Assembly (NCBI RefSeq): GCF_030816505.1
Contig: NZ_JAUSYB010000002.1
Coordinates: 1 to 64,000, forward strand
DNA from: Microbacterium sp. W4I20
GTDB taxonomy: Bacteria > Actinomycetota > Actinomycetes > Actinomycetales > Microbacteriaceae
Length of the DNA stretch: 64,000 nt
Reading direction: 5' to 3'
The first letter of the stretch is position 1. Every line of letters begins with the position of its first letter. Below the pieces are notes generated by a model. It was given only the letters and a program-made list of their open reading frames with translations. It had not been told where the DNA came from and did not search any database. This document shows, piece by piece, positions 42,384-50,786 of the stretch. The position numbers were made by a program, and so were the translations under genes.

Positions 42384-44128
42384 TGCGCCCGAATCGGCGC
42401 GCACAGCCACTCGGGGCCGACACCGGGTGGATTGCGCTTGGCGCCTTGGTCGCCGTCGTGATGTTCGTCAGCATGCTCGGCTGGCTGGCGGCACTCACCA
42501 ACCCCGGCGTCGACGAGCTCAACCGACGCGATCCGTTCACCGTCCTCCGCGCCGTGCTCACGGGTCAGCTGCCGCCAGCGCCCTTACAGGTGATGATCTT
42601 CGTCGGTGGTCTCCTCGTTCTGGGGGTCGCCATTGCTGCGATCGCGACCCTGGCGCTGCGGCGCCGGTCCGCCGGTTCCCGCGTCGACCACAAGGCGTCA
42701 TCGATGGGGCAGATCCGCGAGCTGGAGGAGATGACGCAGAAGAAGGTCGCGGAGGACACCGCCCGCCTCGGCGCCGGCGGCGCCGCGGACGGCGTGCCTC
42801 TCGGTCGGCACGTTCCCTCCGGCAGGATGCTGTTCAGCACCTGGGAGTGGGTGCAGATCTGGCTCATGGGCCCCCGCGCGGGCAAGACGAGCTGCGTGTG
42901 CGTGCCCCAGATCCTCGAGACCAGCGGTCCGGTACTCGGCACCACCAACAAGCGAGACCTGGTCGACCTGACCCGCGGGCCCCGCTCCGAGATCGGCCGT
43001 ATCTGGATCCACGACGTGCAGGACATCATCGGCGCAGAGCCGACCTGGTGGTGGAACCCGCTGTCGTTCGTGACGAACTTCGAGCGTGCCGAGAAACTCG
43101 TCGACGTGTTCGTGTCCTCCGCGATGGCTGCGGATGCCAAGGAGGATGCGTACTTCGGTCCCGCCGGCCGCGAGACGCTCGCGCGGCTGTTCCTCACCGC
43201 CGCGGTGACCGGTCGCCCGATCACCGACGTCTACCTGTGGGCGATGGATCCCAGCGGCAAAGATCCGGAGATCGGAGATCCTTCGGTGCTCCTGGTCGAG
43301 GACGACTACACCCAGGCGATGGGACTTGCGAAAACCCAGACGCTCACGGAGAAGCAGCGTGACGGCATTTACGGCACCATGCGGACCATCTGTGGCGTGC
43401 TCGCGAACAAGAAGGTGCTCCCGTGGATTACCGACACCGAGGGGCGGCCGCACTTCGACCCGTACAAGTTCGTCACCTCTAGCGACACCGTCTACGCGAT
43501 TTCTCGCGAGGGCGGCGGCAGCGCCCGGGCGATCACCGCAGCGCTGACGATGGCGGTCCTCACGGCCGCAGAAGAGGTCGGTTCCCGGATGCCTGGTGGC
43601 CGTCTCGCCACCCCGCTGATGGCCGTTCTCGATGAAGCCGCGAACGTGTGCCGGTGGCGAGACTTGCCCGACGTGTACTCGCACTACGGCAGCCGCGGCA
43701 TCATCATCTCGACGTTCTTCCAATCCTGGCAGCAGGGCGTGGAAGCATTCGGCGTGAACGGCATGGACAAGCTCTGGGGTGCCTCGAACATCCGCGCTTC
43801 GGGCAGCGGCCTCGCAGACGATAAATTCCTGCCGCACCTGTCGCAGCTGATCGGTGACCACGACGTCGTCCACCGCACCAGCACCCAGCAGCGCGGCGGC
43901 CGGTCGACGACGACCAGCATCAGCCGTGAGCGGATCTTCGACGTGTCGGAGCTCGCAGCGATGCCGCGCGGCCGCGCGGTGATGATCCCCTCCACACAGC
44001 CGGCGACGCTGTTCGCGCTCGAACACTGGTCGGCAAAGCCCTACGGCGAGAAAGTCGCCGCGAGCCGCGCATATTACGAAGCGCAAGCCGTCCAGAGCGG
44101 GCATCTCAAGGAGCCATCGAATGTCTGA
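42383..44128 (+). CDS. VirD4/TraG-type coupling protein
   Basis: The 581-residue protein has two N-terminal membrane helices, a Walker A loop MGPRAGKTSCVCVPQIL at about residues 161-177, and Walker B VLDEAANVC at about 414-422. The typical TraG landmarks follow: TTNKRDLVDLTRGPR, SHYGSRGIIISTFFQSWQQG and the end motif MIPSTQPATLFALEHW. It brings the relaxase-DNA complex to the channel. It overlaps its neighbours at both ends. Its presence beside VirB4 and SCO6880 makes the transfer machinery complete in its core parts. Confidence 0.92.
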   Translation: MRPNRRAQPLGADTGWIALGALVAVVMFVSMLGWLAALTNPGVDELNRRDPFTVLRAVLTGQLPPAPLQVMIFVGGLLVLGVAIAAIATLALRRRSAGSRVDHKASSMGQIRELEEMTQKKVAEDTARLGAGGAADGVPLGRHVPSGRMLFSTWEWVQIWLMGPRAGKTSCVCVPQILETSGPVLGTTNKRDLVDLTRGPRSEIGRIWIHDVQDIIGAEPTWWWNPLSFVTNFERAEKLVDVFVSSAMAADAKEDAYFGPAGRETLARLFLTAAVTGRPITDVYLWAMDPSGKDPEIGDPSVLLVEDDYTQAMGLAKTQTLTEKQRDGIYGTMRTICGVLANKKVLPWITDTEGRPHFDPYKFVTSSDTVYAISREGGGSARAITAALTMAVLTAAEEVGSRMPGGRLATPLMAVLDEAANVCRWRDLPDVYSHYGSRGIIISTFFQSWQQGVEAFGVNGMDKLWGASNIRASGSGLADDKFLPHLSQLIGDHDVVHRTSTQQRGGRSTTTSISRERIFDVSELAAMPRGRAVMIPSTQPATLFALEHWSAKPYGEKVAASRAYYEAQAVQSGHLKEPSNV

Positions 44129-44501
44129 CTACGACGACGAAACCCAGGATGAGCCCGAGGCCGAGACGTACTACCCGAACGTGTACATGTGGGTCGAACA
44201 CTGGCTACTGCCCCACTGGAAACGGGATGTCACGCAAGCCCGGTGGGATCCCCGCTGGTGGGAGTACACCGAGGTCCTGAGCCGATTCGAGGCCCTGTGG
44301 CGGGCCTGGGAGTTCCTGCGCCTGGAAGGCCCCACGGGCATGGCGGTGTTCTTCCGCGACTACCTCGACACCGCGATGCCGCTCATCACCGCCACCGATG
44401 GCCCTTTCTGGCGGATCGAGAAGGTGTCCCGGGAGCGGACGCTGCCGGAGCAGTGGCCGAGCGAGCTGCCACCACCGGAAGAAATGACCGACCTGGTCTG
44501 A
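44121..44501 (+). CDS. DUF4913 family protein
   Basis: The 126-residue protein carries the family pattern YYPNVYMWVEHWLLPHWKRD, then RWDPRWWEYTEVLSRFEALW with RAWEFLRLE and PLITATDGPFWRIE. DUF4913 proteins are small cytoplasmic proteins encoded directly after the coupling protein in actinobacterial conjugative elements; they may be adaptors. It overlaps the VirD4 gene by eight bases. Confidence 0.85.
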   Translation: MSDYDDETQDEPEAETYYPNVYMWVEHWLLPHWKRDVTQARWDPRWWEYTEVLSRFEALWRAWEFLRLEGPTGMAVFFRDYLDTAMPLITATDGPFWRIEKVSRERTLPEQWPSELPPPEEMTDLV

Positions 44502-44540
44502 CCACGTTCCCGGGAGTAATCGGAAGAGATGGAGGACGGA

Positions 44541-44840
44541 ATGAGCGGCACCAGTCCCCACCAGCGAAAGGAACAGAATGACCCGACCGCCGAAGACACC
44601 CATCTCACTGCCCCCGCTAATACGATGCCCCCGGAACTGCTCAGTTACCTAGCCGGCGTGGTCACGGCCACAGTCGGCGTGGGGGTCGTTGGCCTGTTGC
44701 GGCGCACCCGTCGAGCTGCACGAGCCCGCACACGCGAGCAGCAGCGTCAACAAGCCGCCAGAGCCCGGTACGACCGCCACGAGGCACAGAAGGCCCGCGT
44801 GTGGTTCATCCCGACAGAGACACCCGAGGACGATTCATGA
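44541..44840 (+). CDS. Small membrane protein closing the conjugation operon
   Basis: The 99-residue protein has a polar start, one membrane helix (LLSYLAGVVTATVGVGVVGL) and a long basic cytoplasmic helix (RRTRRAARARTREQQRQQAA). ATG 44541 has GGAGG five bases upstream, better than ATG 44529. It lies 40 bp after the DUF4913 gene and is the last gene of the operon. No family is recognised. Confidence 0.65.
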   Translation: MSGTSPHQRKEQNDPTAEDTHLTAPANTMPPELLSYLAGVVTATVGVGVVGLLRRTRRAARARTREQQRQQAARARYDRHEAQKARVWFIPTETPEDDS

Positions 44841-44879
44841 GCCACCTCGGCAGCCGCCGTGGATGCTCCCGTTTTCGGT

Positions 44880-45024
44880 GAGCCGATACACGGAAGAGGA
44901 ATCTGCAGGCGATGTCGCGTGTACGCCACGTCGACCAGTGGACCGCCACGATGCAATCGGGCCTGATCTAGCTCTTTGGTCGGCATTGCCCGGCGTCCGG
45001 AACCGACTATGGAACTGATCGTGA
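44880..45024 (-). pseudogene. Relic of a zeta-toxin C-terminus
   Basis: The minus strand here reads FTISSIVGSGRRAMP and TKELDQARLHRGGPLVDVAY, which matches the C-terminal part of the zeta toxin at 18087 (HFTSMDEHRSAIDSGRRAMP and VKELDLARLHRGGPLVDAAY). The copy is cut at its upstream side by a stop and has no N-terminal or P-loop part. It directly follows the conjugation operon and is unrelated in frame to it. Confidence 0.7.
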
Positions 45025-45125
45025 ATCACGTCCCTGAGGGCGTTCCGGCTCGTCGCTCCTACCGCGGCGGATAGTTGCTCGGTTTCGCGTGGAGTCCGCT
45101 GCCGGCTTGGGGATGAGACCGTACG

Positions 45126-45401
45126 TCAGTAGTCCCACTCTTTCCACTCAGATGCGTCGATGGGCGGCGGTTCGGCTTGCATGCGATCTATCTGTTCTTC
45201 CGTGCGGTCGATGATCTGGATGCGAACGGGGACGTGGGGTGTCACGAGCAGGCTGACCGTTCCGTGGCCAATGGTTCTAAAGTCCACGAAGTCGGAGCCG
45301 TCACGTGCTGCCGAGACGATGGCCCTCTTCGTCTCTGACAGGTTCTGGTCGGGATCCAGCAGGAACGTCTGGCCGTCAAAGCTCACTTTGGTGATGTTCA
45401 T
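45126..45401 (-). CDS. Small conserved protein, unknown
   Basis: The 91-residue product starts MNITKVSFDGQTFLLDPDQN, then VSLLVTPHVPVRI, and ends EWKEWDY. It looks like a short beta-alpha domain with an acidic aromatic tail. A truncated homologue lies at 47648 on the other strand, which shows that the family is real and has been duplicated nearby. No function is known to me. Confidence 0.68.
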   Translation of the reverse strand: MNITKVSFDGQTFLLDPDQNLSETKRAIVSAARDGSDFVDFRTIGHGTVSLLVTPHVPVRIQIIDRTEEQIDRMQAEPPPIDASEWKEWDY

Positions 45402-45555
45402 GAGGTGCGCCTTCCGCCGCTTGGTGAACGCGGCAATCTGACGATTCGGGTGTGAAGAGAGTACGCCGCAGGGGGCGAGATAGGTCGGGGTAATCCGGAC
45501 TCACAGGACTCTCCCCGGGGGCACCGAACCGGCCGGCCGTGGTCAGAGGCTTGTC

Positions 45556-45978
45556 GTGTGCCTCGAGAGGCTGTGGAGTGGTACCTGGAGTGTCGTATCG
45601 TCGTCAACCCTGTGTTTAAGCCGGCGCCCGGGGGCCGAGCATGGAGTTGCGAAGCACATCTCGTATGCAGACAAGACCGTGTTCTTGAGTGATGACGCCG
45701 CCGATCTTCTCGTGGAGTATGCGGCGCTGCTAGGGCAGGAGCGTTCCGCTGATGCTGTGCGGCTGCGTGCGATCGGTCAGGACGGTAACGAGGTCGAGGT
45801 AGATTTCGTGTTGAATCCGGCCACGAACCTCGCCTCCGAATCGACGAACTCCTCCGTGCAACCGCCGTCGAACAAGGAAGCGATCGCGTATCTGCGAGCC
45901 AAGATCGACGCCATCCGCAACCCGCCCGAGATGGAATCGGAAGATGCCCCCAGCCACAGTGACGAGGACTCTCTCTAG
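45556..45978 (+). CDS. Small conserved protein with missing start codon
   Basis: The conserved-looking part reads AKHISYADKTVFLSDDAADL, then LLVEYAALLGQERSADAVRL and NEVEVDFVLNPATNLASEST. The expected start, just before AKHISY at about 45646, is GTT, which is not a start codon. The nearest in-frame start upstream is GTG 45556, whose first 30 residues look non-coding. Either that longer form is made or the gene has lost its start. I recall related short proteins in Microbacterium but no function. Confidence 0.55.
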   Translation: MCLERLWSGTWSVVSSSTLCLSRRPGAEHGVAKHISYADKTVFLSDDAADLLVEYAALLGQERSADAVRLRAIGQDGNEVEVDFVLNPATNLASESTNSSVQPPSNKEAIAYLRAKIDAIRNPPEMESEDAPSHSDEDSL

Positions 45979-46128
45979 GACGCTTGTCCGAGATCCCGCC
46001 CACACTTTCAGCTCTACCGCAACGGGGGTCAGGGCGGAGCCCAACGTCTGCGAGAGTGCAAGCACCACGTCAGCGATCAGCTTGTTCGCGGCTGTGACCA
46101 AGTGTCGTGGCGATCGGAGGATGTCCGC

Positions 46129-46467
46129 ATGGGCCAGTTCGTGTACGAGGGTAAGACCAAAGCCGAGATCGAAGACCGAGCGCTCACCCACCTCCAGCTG
46201 GTGATCACTGCGAAACTAAGACGCGGAGAGCCGTTCCCCTTCTCCTGGAAAGAAGATGCCAGCCTCGGCAACGGTAAGACCGCGGTGTGGATGCATCCTC
46301 GAACCGCCATGGCGTTCAACTACCGGGGCAGTCGTCAGCCCTCGATCAACCGGCATTGGATCGAGGCCCTCGCCTTCACAGCGAACGCACCCAGCGGTCT
46401 CTACCTGGTTCGGGAACCAGACACGTCCGCACCCAATGACGACAAGGGCCCGCTCGCTCCTGTCTGA
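46129..46467 (+). CDS. DUF7882-type small protein, copy 3
   Basis: The 112-residue protein begins MGQFVYEGKTKAEIEDRALT and continues HLQLVITAKLRRGEPFPFSW, then TAVWMHPRTAMAFNYRGSRQ and WIEALAFTANAPSGLYLV. It is nearly collinear with copy 1 at 5702 and forms the same subfamily. GGAGG lies eight bases before ATG 46129. It overlaps, on the opposite strand, the end of a small membrane-protein gene. Confidence 0.85.
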   Translation: MGQFVYEGKTKAEIEDRALTHLQLVITAKLRRGEPFPFSWKEDASLGNGKTAVWMHPRTAMAFNYRGSRQPSINRHWIEALAFTANAPSGLYLVREPDTSAPNDDKGPLAPV

Positions 46468-46607
46468 AGCGTGCGCTCCACCAAGGGACCACAATCACTG
46501 TCGCTTGAGCGCGCATCACCGCGCGAGGATGTCGTAAAGAGCAGCAGCACAGTCCCAGCGCCGACGACGAAGATCACGGCGCTGAGCACGATCAGGAACT
46601 CATCCAT
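46401..46607 (-). CDS. Small single-span membrane protein
   Basis: The 68-residue product starts MDEFLIVLSAVIFVVGAGTV and continues LLLFTTSSRGDARSSDSD; the first 28 residues form one membrane helix. GGAGGGGGA lies immediately upstream of ATG 46607, a good ribosome site. The C-terminal 22 codons overlap the DUF7882 gene on the other strand, so the true end may be shorter. Confidence 0.5.
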   Translation of the reverse strand: MDEFLIVLSAVIFVVGAGTVLLLFTTSSRGDARSSDSDCGPLVERTLQTGASGPLSSLGADVSGSRTR

Positions 46608-46823
46608 CCCGTCCCCCTCCCTGCATGGACTTGGGCGGCTGGCGGTCCGCTGCGAAGAAGCCATCCGAGCGGCCGCCAACCTAAAAGGGTCTGCTCGAAA
46701 GCCCGCAACGTTGCGACCTTCCGACCCACAACCGAATGTAGACACCCTCCGCGCGATCCCCTGCAGGTATTGACAGGAACAGATCACGCCACTAGGCCGT
46801 GCCAGCGTCGGCGCCGGTTTGAC

Positions 46824-47135
46824 CTAGTCGGTGGGTGAATCCAGCATTTCGTCGACGAGCTGGATCCCGCCGCTTGAGTTAGCGGTGTGCATGAGTTGCT
46901 CGATCCACTTCACGTTGAGGGGTGGGGACTCTGGCTCGTCGAAGGTGAACCGCAACGGGATTGAAGGGTGTACCCAGATCGTCGACCGCCCACCAGGCTC
47001 GTCGTCAGTGTGACGCCAAGAGAGCGTGAAGCTCTCATTGCGGCGGAGCTTTGTCGCGACGACAACCTTGATGTGGGCGAGGGCACGGTCCTCGATGTGA
47101 AGCTGGCTTGTCCCGTCGTACTGGATGTATCCCAT
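46824..47135 (-). CDS. DUF7882-type small protein, copy 4
   Basis: The 103-residue protein begins MGYIQYDGTSQLHIEDRALA and continues HIKVVVATKLRRNESFTLSW, RSTIWVHPSIPLRFTFDEPE and WIEQLMHTANSSGGIQLVDE. It is closely related to copy 2 at 8024 (same EPGGRSTIW and FTFDEPE) and less so to copies 1 and 3. ATG 47135 is aligned with the starts of the other copies. No catalytic motif is visible. Confidence 0.85.
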   Translation of the reverse strand: MGYIQYDGTSQLHIEDRALAHIKVVVATKLRRNESFTLSWRHTDDEPGGRSTIWVHPSIPLRFTFDEPESPPLNVKWIEQLMHTANSSGGIQLVDEMLDSPTD

Positions 47136-47459
47136 AGTCGAAGAGTAGACGCGGCGGCCGGATAGAGCGACGAGGCGGTCGTCGCACTTGCCCTTCGAGG
47201 GGGCGCCCGTTGAGCATCGGCAAGGCCGACGCCCGCTCCGGGGGTCATCAGACCGGTGCACAGCGTCGCTGAGCACCAGCGGGTGCACGTTTCGACCTTC
47301 GGTCATACCGCCGCTAACGCCTTCCCGAACCGGCATTCGATGGTCGGCTTGCCTCCGGTCAAAGACGGGCTCGGGGCGAGCGCCTGCCCGGTCGCGATTG
47401 TGTGGCCTCGTGCTCAGTCGAGTTGGCGCAAGCTGCACCAGGAAGCCCGTGGTTGAGCG
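47136..47459. other. Intergenic region, no firm gene
   Basis: The stretch upstream of the fourth DUF7882 gene has several open frames but none with a ribosome site and protein-like composition. No repeat was noted. It may contain the promoter of the DUF7882 gene and relics of the small-gene cluster. Confidence 0.45.
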
Positions 47460-47657
47460 TTAGTCCAGGCCGTACGTCGACCCGTCTCCCATCTCCACGG
47501 GGCCACCTGTGGGAGCCTCAACTCCGCGAGTGAGCCCGCGTATGCGAAGATTCAGATCTTCATCTTCCAACTCGGGCCCGTGTCCCTCCACGGGTCTCAC
47601 CACGATTTGGCTTGCCGGGCCGATGAGAAACTTCGCCACGACGACCTTTCCGTTCAT
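47460..47657 (-). CDS. Doubtful 65-residue protein
   Basis: The frame from ATG 47657 reads MNGKVVVAKFLIGPASQIVV and then GPELEDEDLNLRIRGLTRGV. Its composition is protein-like and beta-rich, and it occupies exactly the stretch where the N-terminal part of the truncated gene at 47648 should lie on the other strand. There is no good ribosome site. Confidence 0.4.
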   Translation of the reverse strand: MNGKVVVAKFLIGPASQIVVRPVEGHGPELEDEDLNLRIRGLTRGVEAPTGGPVEMGDGSTYGLD

Positions 47658-47789
47658 TTCAGCTTGCTCGTCACGCCACACGTCCCTGTTCGCATCCACG
47701 TCATCGACCGCACCGAAGCGGAGATCGATCGGCTACACGCAGCCCCGCCGCCGATGGACTCCTCGGGATGGGCAGACTGGGAGTTCTAG
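47648..47789 (+). pseudogene. Truncated copy of the small protein at 45126
   Basis: The plus strand reads SLLVTPHVPVRIHVIDRTEA and then EIDRLHAAPPPMDSSGWADW, against SLLVTPHVPVRIQIIDRTEE and QIDRMQAEPPPIDASEWKEW in the gene at 45126. The match starts abruptly at 47648; the N-terminal 48 residues are missing and replaced by unrelated sequence. There is no in-frame start with a ribosome site nearby. Confidence 0.65.
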
Positions 47790-47867
47790 GCCACGGCAGG
47801 TGCGCCCGCCAGAAGCGCCACGACCGGGTCCTTTCAGTCCGCTCAGCGGGCGCGGGGGAGTCGGAGA

Positions 47868-48443
47868 TTAGCCTCGAGAGTCGGGCTTCTTTGTCCGACG
47901 CAGCGCGGACACCAGGAGAGCAACCGCGGCGAACCATGGTCCGACGACGATGATCGGATCGAGCCAGGTGTGCTTCTGATCTAAACGTCCGCGCCCGAAG
48001 CGCGACGCGATGGGATGGTGCTTCGGCTCGGAGAGTACTCCGGTCTGCGTTACCGGGTTGTCGGGGCGGCGGGTGAACAGCGAACGAATGTGGGCGCCGG
48101 CGGATTCGACCCGGTCGCCGAGGACGAGGATCAGCCATCGGGTGTTCTTCGTCTCGCTGAGCCGGTCGTACGCGAACCGGCGGATCCGACCCGAGATCCC
48201 GTGGAGTGGTTGCGCGGTGCCGTAGACGGGCGGCAACGTCGCGTGTTCGATGGACCTTTCCCGGTGCGGGTCGTCTGCCTGCCGATCGGGGAACGCCCAG
48301 TGGGCGCCGGTGGGTTCGAGGTCGTCGCGCTGCTGCCAGGTGCGGCGATATTCCGGGGCGCTATCGGAACCCCAACCGGGGATCCTCTCAGCGAGCTGCT
48401 CCGTCGTCGGTGCGAGGTCGGGTTTCGCCGCTTCGTAGGGCAT
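47868..48443 (-). CDS. Membrane-tethered protein downstream of the alcohol dehydrogenase
   Basis: The 191-residue product has a long acidic cytoplasmic part (LAPTTEQLAERIPGWG, EYRRTWQQRDDLEPTGAHWA) and a C-terminal hydrophobic helix (PIIVVGPWFAAVALLVSALR). ATG 48443 has GGAGAGG at seven bases; ATG 48449 would overlap the dehydrogenase stop by four bases and is also possible. No family is recognised. It is the last gene of the leftward glycosyltransferase-dehydrogenase operon. Confidence 0.65.
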   Translation of the reverse strand: MPYEAAKPDLAPTTEQLAERIPGWGSDSAPEYRRTWQQRDDLEPTGAHWAFPDRQADDPHRERSIEHATLPPVYGTAQPLHGISGRIRRFAYDRLSETKNTRWLILVLGDRVESAGAHIRSLFTRRPDNPVTQTGVLSEPKHHPIASRFGRGRLDQKHTWLDPIIVVGPWFAAVALLVSALRRTKKPDSRG

Positions 48444-48445
48444 GG

Positions 48446-49594
48446 TCATTCCTCTCCGACGATGATCACGGGTTTGATGCAGTCATCGAGCTTGGCGGAG
48501 AACACGTGGTACGCCTCGGCGATGTGCTCCAGAGGGAACCGGTGGGTGAGGAGTTCGCTCGGTCGCACGTGTCCTTCTTGGATGTGCTCCAGCAGGCGCG
48601 GCCATTGCCGTTTGACGGGTGCCTGGTTCGCCCGGATGGTCAGCCCTTTGTTCACGATGTCGCCGAGGCGGACGGAGGAGACCAGCGGCCCGTACGCGCC
48701 GACGAGGGAAACCGTGCCGCCCTTACGTGCCGAGTCGATCGCCCAGTTCACCGCGACCGGCGAGCCCCCTTGCAGCTTGAGCTTTGCACCGGTGACGTGT
48801 TGGAGGACGCTGCCGTCGGCCTCGGCCCCCACGGCATCAATGACGACGTCCGCACCGAGGTATCCGGTCGCCTTCTTCAGTGCGAGGACGATGTCGTCGA
48901 CCTCTGCGAGGTGGATCGTTTCCGCGTAGGCGAAGGTCCGTGCCTTCTCCAGGCGGTAGTCGATGTGATCGACGACGATGACCCTGCCTGCGCCCAGGAA
49001 CCACGCGGACCGTGCGGCCGCGAGCCCGACGGGACCCGCGCCGAAGACGACGACGGTGTCGCGTTCGGCGATGTCGCCGAGCTGGGCACCGAAGTAGCCG
49101 GTAGAAAAGGCGTCGGTGAGCATGAGGGCGTCCTCGGAACCCAGCCACTCGGGGATCACGGAGGGGCCGACGTCGGCGAACGGCACTCGGACGAGCTCCG
49201 CTTGACCGCCGTCGTACCCGCCGGTCGTGTGTGAGTAGCCGTAGATCCCGCCGACGGCGGTGGCGTTGGGGTTCACGTTGTGGCAGTTTGAGAACAACCC
49301 GCGGCTGCAGAAGTAACAGCTGCCGCAATAGATGTTGAAGGGAACCATCACCCGGTCGCCGCGCTGCAGGTTCTGTACGGAAGGGCCGACCTCTTCGACG
49401 ATGCCGACGATTTCATGCCCGAATGTGTGGCCGATGCGGGTGTCCGGCATCATGCCGTGGAACAGGTGCAGGTCGGAGCCGCACACGGCCGCCCGGGTCA
49501 CCCGGACTATGGCGTCGTTCGGGTGTTGGATCTTCGGTTCGGGCTTCTCCTCGACGCGGATCTTGTAGGGACCGCGGTAGGCCATTGCTTTCAT
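48446..49594 (-). CDS. Zinc-dependent alcohol dehydrogenase
   Basis: The 382-residue protein is a medium-chain dehydrogenase. The catalytic zinc ligands are C38 in AAVCGSDLH and H60/E61 in GHTFGHEIVG, the structural-zinc cysteines are in CGSCYFCSRGLFSNC (about residues 91-105), and the Rossmann motif is VFGAGPVGLAAA. It most resembles the formaldehyde-dehydrogenase-like group of zinc alcohol dehydrogenases. Substrate is unknown. It is joined to the glycosyltransferase gene by a four-base overlap and to a small membrane protein downstream. Confidence 0.88.
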   Translation of the reverse strand: MKAMAYRGPYKIRVEEKPEPKIQHPNDAIVRVTRAAVCGSDLHLFHGMMPDTRIGHTFGHEIVGIVEEVGPSVQNLQRGDRVMVPFNIYCGSCYFCSRGLFSNCHNVNPNATAVGGIYGYSHTTGGYDGGQAELVRVPFADVGPSVIPEWLGSEDALMLTDAFSTGYFGAQLGDIAERDTVVVFGAGPVGLAAARSAWFLGAGRVIVVDHIDYRLEKARTFAYAETIHLAEVDDIVLALKKATGYLGADVVIDAVGAEADGSVLQHVTGAKLKLQGGSPVAVNWAIDSARKGGTVSLVGAYGPLVSSVRLGDIVNKGLTIRANQAPVKRQWPRLLEHIQEGHVRPSELLTHRFPLEHIAEAYHVFSAKLDDCIKPVIIVGEE

Positions 49595-50775
49595 CGCAGC
49601 ATGCTCCTCGGGTGTGTCTGGGCAGGTAGTTCGGCGCCCGGTCCGGAGACCTGGCGACGTTGATCGTTTGATGATTTGTCAGGGCCGTCGCGCTCACCGA
49701 CGGATTCTTGTCGGGCGGTTCGGTATGCGTGGCGGGAGTTGCTGGCGTCCGACGCCGAAGTGGCGGGGATGGTTATGCCGGCGGCTGCCAAGCGTCGTGA
49801 GATCTGCGTTGGAGGATGGGCAGCAACGCGCATCCTTTGGCCGTTGTAGGGCACTCCGCCCCGTAGGCGCGCTCCGATCGCAACCCAACTCGTCACGGCC
49901 CGCTCGCAAAGCCAGAGCGGTGCCCACAGTGCGCTTGTGGGGGCGAAGACATTTTGGCCACCCGCGCGTCGTCTGCCGCGCTCGGCCAACGCGACGGCGC
50001 TCAGCGTGAGCAGTGCGATCGCCGCAGGGCAGCGCCGCACGGTTATGAGGAGGGGGAGGATGGCGGCCTCGGTGAGGAGTCGACGAGGTTGGGCGAAGCT
50101 GTCGTACGCTTGTCGGCTTCTTTGGGAGATGAAATGCTGTGCGGTTGGGGGGCGCCGCTTGACGTAGATATCGGGGCGATCGCTGATGACGCCCCCCACG
50201 GCTCGGATGGTTCGTTCCATTTCGAGGTTTTCGAACAGGACGTTAGGGCTGTAGCCTCCGGCGAGGCGCAGGGTGGAGCGTCGCACCGCGTAGGTTCCGG
50301 GGTAGTCACTCGCGACCGCACGGTTCAGCAGGGTGCGGGCCGTGTCCCAGCGTGCGTGCCAGGGGAGGGGTGCGAAGTGGTTCTGCGGTTTGACCAGGGA
50401 GGCGATGGCGAGGTCGGATACGACGGCGGTCAGCGTGTCGCGGTCGTATCGGACGTCGTCGTCGGCGATGACGAGGTGCTCGTGTCTCGCGACGGCGAGG
50501 CCGGTGAGTACTCCGCGCACTTTCCCGTTCATGCCGGCTCGCCCGTCAACGGGTATGTGCCGGGCGAGGCCGGACCATGTTGCAGCGTGGGCCGCGAATC
50601 GGTCGGGATCTGACCCGTCGATGATCGTGATATCCGCCCACTCGCGAAGCGCGGTCAGGTACGCGGTGAGATCCGCGAGCTCATCGTCCGTTTTCCACCG
50701 CAGCGGCAGGATGTATTCGATCCCGGGGCGGGGCTGCGTCGAGTTGCGCTCAGCGGAGGTGTTGACCCTGGCCAT
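49591..50775 (-). CDS. Glycosyltransferase family 2 protein
   Basis: The 394-residue protein has a GT-A fold: YILPLRWKTDDELADLTAYL, WADITIIDGSDPDRF, NGKVRGVLTGLAVARHEHLV and the metal-binding IADDDVRYD, a DxD-type motif. A C-terminal region has two hydrophobic helices followed by a polar tail of about 100 residues. Glycosyltransferases of this type work at the membrane on polysaccharides or glycolipids. ATG 50775 lacks a strong ribosome site. It heads the operon with the alcohol dehydrogenase. Confidence 0.82.
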   Translation of the reverse strand: MARVNTSAERNSTQPRPGIEYILPLRWKTDDELADLTAYLTALREWADITIIDGSDPDRFAAHAATWSGLARHIPVDGRAGMNGKVRGVLTGLAVARHEHLVIADDDVRYDRDTLTAVVSDLAIASLVKPQNHFAPLPWHARWDTARTLLNRAVASDYPGTYAVRRSTLRLAGGYSPNVLFENLEMERTIRAVGGVISDRPDIYVKRRPPTAQHFISQRSRQAYDSFAQPRRLLTEAAILPLLITVRRCPAAIALLTLSAVALAERGRRRAGGQNVFAPTSALWAPLWLCERAVTSWVAIGARLRGGVPYNGQRMRVAAHPPTQISRRLAAAGITIPATSASDASNSRHAYRTARQESVGERDGPDKSSNDQRRQVSGPGAELPAQTHPRSMLR

Positions 50776-50786
50776 GGCGTGCCGTA

